Below are positions 58,484-64,000 of a DNA stretch of 64,000 nt, in pieces; position 1 is the first letter of the stretch; each line of letters begins with the position of its first letter. The notes below the pieces were generated by a model that ran no database searches, was not told the origin of the DNA, and saw nothing but the letters and a program-made list of their open reading frames with translations. The position numbers were made by a program, and so were the translations under genes. Source of the stretch: REEB76 sp049698775. GTDB lineage: Bacteria; Pseudomonadota; Gammaproteobacteria; Natronospirales; REEB76. The DNA is taken from contig JBAVYM010000041.1 of the NCBI GenBank assembly GCA_049698775.1, positions 14,023-78,022 on the forward strand, read 5' to 3'.

Positions 58484-58550
58484 CTATACTCCGGTTGCGT
58501 GCTGCGTGGGCGGAGTCTGGTCTTAAAGCGCAGCACTCAGCACTGTCTTT

Positions 58551-58751
58551 TTATCCCCCTCCTATTGCATGGACGATTTCCACTTTATCGCCCGGCCGAA
58601 AGCAGTATTCGGCATGCATACTGCGGGGCACGATTTCGCCGTTCACTTCCAGGGCGATGCGCTTCCCGGCCAGATCCAGTTGCCCCACGAGTTGCCCGGC
58701 GGTCAGGGCATCGGGAATGTCAGTGCGGGCGCCGTTGAGCTGGATCTGCAT
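58551..58751 (-). CDS. thiS: sulfur carrier protein ThiS
   Basis: The 66-residue ubiquitin-fold protein ends in VEIVHAIGGG, supplying the C-terminal Gly-Gly that is adenylated and thiocarboxylated. It donates sulfur to ThiG, the next gene. No TPP riboswitch is visible upstream; a tRNA-Gly gene lies about 110 bp away on the opposite strand. Confidence 0.93.
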   Translation of the reverse strand: MQIQLNGARTDIPDALTAGQLVGQLDLAGKRIALEVNGEIVPRSMHAEYCFRPGDKVEIVHAIGGG

Positions 58752-58861
58752 GTCTGAAACTGGTGGTTCGGGGCGCTAATTTTACCGCACTCGCAAAGCC
58801 CTTGCCCCCGGTCTATACAGCCCGGCCGGCTCCGGCAACCTGCTAGAATGACTTGAAACGC

Positions 58862-58935
58862 GCGGGTGTAGTTCAATGGTAGAACTGCAGCTTCCCAAGC
58901 TGCTAACGTGGGTTCGATTCCCATCACCCGCTCCA
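58862..58935 (+). tRNA. tRNA-Gly (CCC anticodon)
   Basis: The 74-nt sequence has a perfect 7-bp acceptor stem (GCGGGTG with CACCCGC) and D arm GTTCAATGGTAGAAC. The anticodon stem GCAGC/GCTGC holds loop TTCCCAA, so the anticodon is CCC and reads GGG codons. The T arm is GTGGGTTCGATTCCCAT, and a genomically encoded CCA follows. It is the only tRNA gene in the window. Confidence 0.96.
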
Positions 58936-59008
58936 TGATATTTGTTATCGCTTGTTTAACTGAGTGCGAGTCCCGCTTACACACGAGCCACTGACACAGG
59001 GTACTGTC

Positions 59009-61141
59009 ATGCCAATCAAACCGAATCCCGCCACTAAACCGGAGAAATCCGCACGCAAGCCGCTCAAGATCATCGGTATCGTGATCGCGGTCATCATCGC
59101 GCTGATCATTATCCTGGTGATCGTATTGCCGTTCGTCATCAATCCCAACGATTTCAAGCCGCGCATCACCAAGGCGGTGCAGGACAAGACCGGACGCGAG
59201 CTCAGCATTCCGGGCAACATCAAGCTGTCCATCTTCCCGTGGCTGGGCGCGCAGATCGGCCCCATGTCGCTAGGCAACGCGCCCGGTTTCGGCAACACGC
59301 CGTTCGCCAGCATCAACGAGACCGACGTGCACGTGCGTTTCTGGCCGTTGCTGCGCGGCAGGATCGAGGTCGGCGCGGTCAAGCTTGATGGGCTGAACGT
59401 GGATCTCGAGCGTGATGCCTCCGGTCACAACAATTGGCAGGATATTCTCGACCATCTGCGCAGCCCGGGTGCGATGGCGGCGCCTTCTGGTAGCGCTTCG
59501 GGCAATGGCCTGGCGAATCTGCAAGTGCAGGGATTCAGCCTCACCAACAGCGGCTTGCGCTGGAGCGACGCGCAGAAACATCAGCAATACACGCTCAGCA
59601 ATTTCAGCGTGGATATGGGCAGCTTCGTCTCCGGCAAGCCGCTGCGCCTGAGCACGAGTTTCGATTTCACCGGCACCAATCCGCAATTGAGCGGGCATGC
59701 ATCATTCAACGGTACCGTGGTGGCGGACCTGGTCCACAAGATATACACCACCAGCGATGCCAAGCTCGAACTCAACGCAAATGGTGATGCGGTTCCCGGC
59801 GGTCAAGTGAACGCGGAGTTGATGTGGCAGCAGGCGGCGCTCAACATGGATGTCGGCAGTCTGGCGGTGAACAGCCTGTCCGCCAGTGCCTATGGTCTGA
59901 AGGTGCAGGTGGATGCGGAAGGGCGCGGCTTGCATGACGCTCCGGACTTCAACGGCAGCCTCAAGCTTGCGTCATTCTCACCGCGCGAGGTGCTCAAGGC
60001 GTTGGGCCGCGGCACGCTCGCCAACACCCGCGATGCCAATGCGCTCAGCACGGCTTCGGGATCGCTGAATTTCATAGCTTCAGACAATTCCGCCACCGCG
60101 CAGGATATCAACTTCAAACTGGATGACACCACGCTCACCGGCACTGCCGCGCTCAAGGATTTCAAGAGCCGGGCGCTGGCCTTCAATCTCAATCTGGATC
60201 AATTCGATGCTGACCGGTATCTGCCGCCGCCGAAACCGGCCACCCCGGCCCAGCCACGCGAGGCGACCGACATTAACAAGATCAGCCTGCCGGTGCGCAC
60301 CCTGCGCGGTCTGAATCTCGATGGCCAGTTGCACATCGGCCAATTCACCCTGCTCGATACCCATACCAGCAACATCAGCATCGGGGTGAACGCGCATAAC
60401 GGCCTGGTGCGCGTGGATCCCCTGTCCGCTCAGCTGTACGGCGGCACACTCGCCGGCACTCTGCAGATTGATGCCAGCAGCGATACGCCCATCGTCACCG
60501 AGAATCTGACCCTGGAAAACGTACAGGCGGCCGGACTGGTGCAGGACCTGTTCAAGCTGAACCGCCTGAGCGGCACAGCCAGCCTGCGCGTGAACACCCG
60601 CGCGCTCGGCCCCACGCTGGGTGAAATCCGTCACACTCTGAACGGCCGCATGGATTTCGCCTTCAAGAACGGCGCCATCGAGGGCCTCAACATCTGGGAT
60701 GCGATTGAGCGTGCTTACGCGTTAGTGAAGCAGCAACCGGCTCCGCCACCGGCGCCTGCGCGTACCGAGTTCACCGACATGCACGGCAGTGGCAGCATCC
60801 GCAACGGCGTGCTCGACAACCGCGATTTTGTTGCGTACCTGCCGTTCCTGACCCTCAATGGCGCGGGCAAGCTGGATCTGGCGGAAACCACACTGGATTA
60901 TGATCTCAAAGCGCACATTACCGGCACGCCGAAACTCGGCGCCGGCTCCGATTTGAGCGGCCTGGCCGGCCAGACGATTCCCTTGCACATCAGTGGCACC
61001 CTGTCCAACCTGAGCGTGCGGCCGGATCTGGGCGGCGCGCTGCACGCGCGGGTTGAAAACGAACTCGACAAGAAAAAAGCCGAGGCCAAGGAAAAACTCA
61101 AGAGCAAGCTTGAGAACATCCTGCATGAACCACCGCTGTAA
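59009..61141 (+). CDS. asmA: AsmA family protein
   Basis: The 710-residue protein has one N-terminal membrane helix (IIGIVIAVIIALIIILVIVLPFVI). The AsmA start FKPRITKAVQDKTGRELSIPGNI and domain IEVGAVKLDGLNVDLERD follow. The C-terminal half has the AsmA_2 pattern (LFKLNRLSGTASLRVNTRAL, AHITGTPKLGAGSDLSGLAG). It ends in a Lys/Glu-rich tail. AsmA-type proteins bridge the periplasm and move phospholipid to the outer membrane. It starts 73 bp after the tRNA. Confidence 0.92.
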   Translation: MPIKPNPATKPEKSARKPLKIIGIVIAVIIALIIILVIVLPFVINPNDFKPRITKAVQDKTGRELSIPGNIKLSIFPWLGAQIGPMSLGNAPGFGNTPFASINETDVHVRFWPLLRGRIEVGAVKLDGLNVDLERDASGHNNWQDILDHLRSPGAMAAPSGSASGNGLANLQVQGFSLTNSGLRWSDAQKHQQYTLSNFSVDMGSFVSGKPLRLSTSFDFTGTNPQLSGHASFNGTVVADLVHKIYTTSDAKLELNANGDAVPGGQVNAELMWQQAALNMDVGSLAVNSLSASAYGLKVQVDAEGRGLHDAPDFNGSLKLASFSPREVLKALGRGTLANTRDANALSTASGSLNFIASDNSATAQDINFKLDDTTLTGTAALKDFKSRALAFNLNLDQFDADRYLPPPKPATPAQPREATDINKISLPVRTLRGLNLDGQLHIGQFTLLDTHTSNISIGVNAHNGLVRVDPLSAQLYGGTLAGTLQIDASSDTPIVTENLTLENVQAAGLVQDLFKLNRLSGTASLRVNTRALGPTLGEIRHTLNGRMDFAFKNGAIEGLNIWDAIERAYALVKQQPAPPPAPARTEFTDMHGSGSIRNGVLDNRDFVAYLPFLTLNGAGKLDLAETTLDYDLKAHITGTPKLGAGSDLSGLAGQTIPLHISGTLSNLSVRPDLGGALHARVENELDKKKAEAKEKLKSKLENILHEPPL

Positions 61142-61187
61142 AAAATCCGCTTGCTGCGACGGGTGATGCGCCGGGGAGGTTTGCAGC

Positions 61188-61820
61188 ATGACCCGTGGCA
61201 ACCAGGATCCGATGCGGCGCGCACTGATGCTGGTCCTGGTGATGGCGTGGTTCGGCGGCAGTGTCTGGGCGGCACAGTTCTATTCACTCACGGTGTCCCA
61301 CAACGGTGATCTGTATCAGGTGAGCGCGGATGTGCATCTGGCTGCGCCGTTGCCTCAAGTCTATAAAGTGCTGACCGATTACAATCATTTCACCCGCATC
61401 AGCGGCGCCGTGCGTCAGAGCCGCCTGCTGAAACAAATTGATGCCCACACGTATCTGGTGTTTGTTGAAAGCCGCGTTTGCGTTTTGTTCTTTTGTCACA
61501 CCATCAAGGAAACCCAGCGCGTGGTCGAGCTCACGCCGCAGGATCTGGTGTCGGACGTGATTCCCGCGCAAAGCAACGTGAAGATGGGGCATGCCGCTTG
61601 GCACCTTGAACCGGAAGGCGAGGGCACGCGCATGCACTGGGAAGTGACGCTGACGCCGGATTTCTGGATTCCCCCGCTCATCGGCCCGGCCTTCATGGAA
61701 GGCGAGTTGCGTGCGCAGGGACAATACATGGCGCAGGGTGTGGAGAAACTCGCCCGCGAACGCGCGCATCTGGCACCGTTGCCCTTGGCCAATCATGCCG
61801 CACCGGCTCAAACTCACTGA
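61188..61820 (+). CDS. SRPBCC (START-like) exported protein
   Basis: The 210-residue protein has a signal peptide (MLVLVMAWFGGSVWAAQ) and a single START/SRPBCC fold: YQVSADVHLAAPLPQVYKVLTDYNHF, RISGAVRQSRLLKQ, AWHLEPEGEGTRMHWEVTLTPDF. Such folds bind hydrophobic ligands. It lies between asmA and mutY, and its 3' end overlaps the mutY start, so it is co-translated with mutY. Lipid handling with AsmA is an inference from neighbours. Confidence 0.85.
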   Translation: MTRGNQDPMRRALMLVLVMAWFGGSVWAAQFYSLTVSHNGDLYQVSADVHLAAPLPQVYKVLTDYNHFTRISGAVRQSRLLKQIDAHTYLVFVESRVCVLFFCHTIKETQRVVELTPQDLVSDVIPAQSNVKMGHAAWHLEPEGEGTRMHWEVTLTPDFWIPPLIGPAFMEGELRAQGQYMAQGVEKLARERAHLAPLPLANHAAPAQTH

Positions 61821-62880
61821 GTTCAAACTGGCACCGTCGCTGCTGCGCTGGCATCGCATCCACGGCCGCCATGATCTGCCGTGGCAGCGTTGGCGCACGC
61901 CGTACCGCGTGTGGGTGTCGGAAATCATGTTGCAGCAGACTCAGGTGCGCACGGTGATCCCGTTTTACCGGCGGTTCATGGCGCGCTTTCCGAACGTGCG
62001 TGCGCTCGCCGACGCGCCGCTGGACGAAGTGCTGCATCTTTGGTCCGGCCTCGGCTACTACGCCCGTGCGCGCAACCTGCACAAAGCCGCACAGATAATT
62101 CGCGATGAATACGCGGGTCGCTTTCCGCGCGAGTTTGCGCAAGTCGCCGCGCTGCCCGGCATTGGCCGTTCCACAGCCGGCGCGATCCTGGCGCTGGCGC
62201 GCGGCGAGCAACATGCGATCCTCGACGGCAATGTGAAGCGTGTACTGGCGCGTGTGCACGCGGTCAAGGGTTGGCCGGGCGAGAAGAGTATGGAAAAGAA
62301 ACTCTGGGCTCTGGCGGAGCGGCACGTGCCGCACAAAAACGTCGCGGCTTACACCCAGGCCATCATGGACCTGGGTGCGACGCTCTGCACCCGCACGCGG
62401 CCACGCTGCGATGAATGTCCGTTAGCAAACCGCTGTCGCGCTCACGCGCTCGGCCGCGAAACGGATTTTCCCACTGGGCGGCCGCGCAAGATTCTGCCGC
62501 TACGCCGCACCCGCATGTTGCTGCTTACCTGCGGCGACCGCGTGCTGCTCGAACACCGTCCACCCGCGGGCATCTGGGGCGGCCTGTGGAGCCTGCCGGA
62601 AATTTTGCCGACGGCGGACGCCGCCGATTGGTGCCGGGCGGAATTTGGTGTTGCCCCGCAGGTGCAGCAGCGCTGGCCGGTGTTGCGCCATACGTTCAGC
62701 CATTTCCATCTGGACATCGAACCATTGCGGCTGGAAATCGCGGCCGTCGCGCGCATCGGCGATAATGCCGACCGCCGCTGGGTGGCACTCACACGCGAGC
62801 CGAGTCTGGGTCTCGCCGCGCCGGTCAAGAAATTGCTGAAGCAATTAGAACCCATTCCAAAACTGCTACGCTTGGCATGA
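61795..62880 (+). CDS. mutY: A/G-specific adenine glycosylase
   Basis: The 361-residue enzyme removes adenine paired with 8-oxoguanine. It has the helix-hairpin-helix LPGIGRSTAGAILALA, catalytic IMLQQTQV and DGNVKRVLARV, and the [4Fe-4S] motif CTRTRPRCDECPLANRC (C-x6-C-x2-C-x5-C). The C-terminal MutT-like domain (MLLLTCGDRVLLEHRPPAG) recognises 8-oxoG. ATG 61795 overlaps the preceding gene's end. yggX follows, a conserved pair. Confidence 0.96.
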   Translation: MPHRLKLTEFKLAPSLLRWHRIHGRHDLPWQRWRTPYRVWVSEIMLQQTQVRTVIPFYRRFMARFPNVRALADAPLDEVLHLWSGLGYYARARNLHKAAQIIRDEYAGRFPREFAQVAALPGIGRSTAGAILALARGEQHAILDGNVKRVLARVHAVKGWPGEKSMEKKLWALAERHVPHKNVAAYTQAIMDLGATLCTRTRPRCDECPLANRCRAHALGRETDFPTGRPRKILPLRRTRMLLLTCGDRVLLEHRPPAGIWGGLWSLPEILPTADAADWCRAEFGVAPQVQQRWPVLRHTFSHFHLDIEPLRLEIAAVARIGDNADRRWVALTREPSLGLAAPVKKLLKQLEPIPKLLRLA

Positions 62881-63015
62881 CTTTGTTGCGCGCCGGCTCG
62901 AAATCCTCATGTACTGCCGTGTACACTCAGGTTTCTCGCCGCCGCGCGCCTCGTTCTGCCTGCGCTCGCGACGTTTTGAAATGGGTTCTACGGATATCGT
63001 GAGGAGAATCGCGGA

Positions 63016-63285
63016 ATGACGCGCACGGTCAAATGCGTCTTGCTGGGTGAGGAACTCGAAGGGCTGGAGCGTCCGCCGTATCCCGGCGAACTCGGACAGC
63101 GCATCTTCGAGCAGGTCAGCAAACAGGCCTGGCAGCAGTGGCTGCACCACCAGACCATGCTCATCAACGAATACCGTCTGTCCGCCATTGACCCCAAGGC
63201 GCGCAAGTTCCTGGAAAAGGAGATAGAAAAATTCTTTTTCGGTGGCGGCTCGAAAAAACCTGCTGGTTACCAGCCGGAGAAGTAA
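63016..63285 (+). CDS. yggX: Fe(II)-trafficking protein YggX
   Basis: The 89-residue protein has the full YggX pattern: VKCVLLGEELEGLERPPYPGELG with its single N-terminal cysteine, FEQVSKQAWQQWLHHQTMLI and NEYRLSAIDPKARKFLEKEIEKFFFG. It protects Fe-S enzymes from oxidation and helps in iron transfer. It follows mutY by 135 bp. GGAG lies 9 bases upstream. Confidence 0.95.
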   Translation: MTRTVKCVLLGEELEGLERPPYPGELGQRIFEQVSKQAWQQWLHHQTMLINEYRLSAIDPKARKFLEKEIEKFFFGGGSKKPAGYQPEK

Positions 63286-63303
63286 TTCCCAAGCTTTCCA
63301 AAT

Positions 63304-63386
63304 GTAGGTCGGGGTGAACGTAGCGAACCCCGACGTTGGTATTCCCGTATTTGTCGGGTTTCGGCTGCTGCCTCAATCCGAACTAC
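63304..63386. repeat. GTAGGTCGGGGTGAA element
   Basis: The element begins GTAGGTCGGGGTGAACGTAG and ends CTCAATCCGAACTAC, an imperfect version of the inverted ends seen at 26183 and 46866. The inner CGAACCCCGACG pairs with the TCGGGTTTCGG segment. The right tip contains the TAG stop codon of the next gene on the minus strand. Confidence 0.7.
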
Positions 63387-63940
63387 ATTTGCTGGGCACG
63401 TTTGAAGCGAATCATTCGTATTAGACGGTACACGACTGCTGAGTTCGCCGCTGTAAAAAAAGTAATCAGCAGCGTTCCCCACAGAGAGTCGTTATGCAAG
63501 ACAAGGTAGATGCCCACACCAAGGAGGATGATGAAAACAATTGATAGGAATGCTAGTTGCACGCCGTCTATTAACAGAATTTCATTTCCCCAATATTGAT
63601 TCCATGCGGAGGATGGCCAAATTTCACATGGTGTAAGGTCGCGGGATAGCCACTTCAGTGATGGCCAGCGAAGAAAGATCTCAAATAAACACATGGCTAT
63701 AATAAAAACTACGATCGCTACTAGGTAAGCATCGCGAATGATTAGTACAAAAGTCAGGACAAGAATAGCAATTTCGAGCAAATTGAGTGTCGAAAGCCAC
63801 AGAAGTATCCGCTTTGCATGAATCTGGTCAACTTGATACAAGTTTCTTTGGCTATAGAAATAAAGCAGGCCGTCATTATCGCGGCGGAAGTACCGGGACT
63901 TACCCAAGATATCTCTGCTCCATAGAGCCGCTTTTACCAT
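63383..63940 (-). CDS. AT-rich four-helix membrane protein, unknown function
   Basis: The 185-residue product has four hydrophobic segments (LEIAILVLTFVLIIRDAYLV, AIVVFIIAMCLFEIFL, LAFLSIVFIILLGVGIYLVL, GTLLITFFTAANSAVVY) and a soluble N-terminus with RRDNDGLLYFYSQRNLYQVD. The gene is richer in A+T than its neighbours, as transferred genes often are. The start lies one base after the stop of an incomplete upstream gene. The layout, a membrane protein just after a larger gene's end, recalls immunity genes of toxin systems, but nothing proves this. Confidence 0.6.
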   Translation of the reverse strand: MVKAALWSRDILGKSRYFRRDNDGLLYFYSQRNLYQVDQIHAKRILLWLSTLNLLEIAILVLTFVLIIRDAYLVAIVVFIIAMCLFEIFLRWPSLKWLSRDLTPCEIWPSSAWNQYWGNEILLIDGVQLAFLSIVFIILLGVGIYLVLHNDSLWGTLLITFFTAANSAVVYRLIRMIRFKRAQQM

Positions 63941-63941
63941 T

Positions 63942-64000
63942 TCAGTTTGCTGTCAGATACTGCACGCTGAACCACCGGCGGTCGTCGGTCCAGACTTGGT
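63942..64000 (-). CDS. C-terminal end of an incomplete upstream gene
   Basis: One reading frame on the minus strand stays open from the window edge and ends QVWTDDRRWFSVQYLTAN, then TGA. The stop codon is one base from the next gene's ATG (TGAAATG), consistent with translational coupling. The other two frames also have stops near here, so this is chosen for its tryptophan- and tyrosine-rich, protein-like composition. Only 19 residues are visible; no family can be named. Confidence 0.4.
   Translation of the reverse strand, partial: QVWTDDRRWFSVQYLTAN

Noticed and set aside
58752..58861. TPP riboswitch upstream of thiS
   Set aside because: No CTGAGA-type core or other conserved TPP segment is present.
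58862..58935. tRNA-Gly as an integration site of a genomic island
   Set aside because: Downstream genes (asmA, mutY, yggX) are conserved housekeeping; no integrase and no second copy of the tRNA end was seen.
1..64000. CRISPR arrays, transposases, rRNA genes, prophage genes
   Set aside because: I saw no regularly spaced repeats, transposase, integrase, capsid or rRNA sequence anywhere in the window.

Overview
The window reads as about 64 kb of chromosome from a GC-rich, aerobic to facultatively denitrifying gammaproteobacterium. The evidence is gene order and family choice: ftsY-ftsE-ftsX-rpoH, rsmD...coaD-yfhL, erpA beside anmK, an OapA/MepM-type endopeptidase divergent from tyrS, coaBC-dut, pyrE/xthA, thiS-thiG-trmB, and asmA-SRPBCC-mutY-yggX. 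I cannot name the genus. A deep-branching order (Nevskiales, Acidiferrobacterales or Xanthomonadales-like) fits best, but that is an inference. There is no rRNA, prophage, CRISPR array or intact insertion sequence. One tRNA-Gly(CCC) is present. Several families of short palindromic or terminal-inverted repeats sit between genes.

Layout. 0-3 kb: the end of an MFS transporter, a small secreted-protein gene with an upstream mini-ORF, a RelE/ParE-type toxin-antitoxin pair and a cytochrome b561. 3-9 kb: rpoH under a perfect CIRCE element, ftsXEY, and a large lipase lipoprotein. 9-10.4 kb: rsmD, coaD, yfhL. 10.4-22.3 kb: a nitric-oxide/denitrification island. It holds a quinol NO reductase, a co-translated membrane protein, a hemerythrin, a Dnr-type regulator, ferredoxin FdxA, NnrS and a DUF2249 protein, with three perfect TTGAT-N4-ATCAA boxes. 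Interleaved with it are thrB, a broken pncB, sdhB, a cysteine synthase and lipA. 22.3-25.1 kb: ggt and murB, then an AT-rich orphan gene.

26-31 kb is a vitamin B12 uptake locus: riboswitch-btuB, a lipoprotein, btuD and btuC. 32.5-37.4 kb is an iron island. An apparent operon of cupredoxin, FTR1 permease, outer-membrane barrel and di-haem peroxidase runs away from a Fur-like box, and bfd-bfr (iron storage) runs the other way. 37.4-54.6 kb is mostly housekeeping: hemJ, bactofilin, erpA, anmK, M23 peptidase, tyrS, coaBC, dut, pyrE, xthA, ampG-like and marC. It also holds a SEL1/2OG-oxygenase fusion and a TPR membrane protein. 54.7-64 kb: a variant S8 peptidase with a GlyGly-CTERM tail, trmB, thiG, thiS, tRNA-Gly, asmA, mutY, yggX, and an AT-rich membrane protein following an incomplete gene at the window edge.

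The most notable features are five. (1) CIRCE over the rpoH promoter links the HrcA and sigma-32 heat-shock circuits. (2) The Dnr regulon is compact and has well-spaced class II promoters. (3) The FTR1 iron operon carries a MauG/CcpA-type di-haem protein where EfeB would be expected. (4) Dispersed repeats supply the TAG stop codons of four different genes from their own termini. (5) The subtilase-like protein lacks the usual Asp and His residues.
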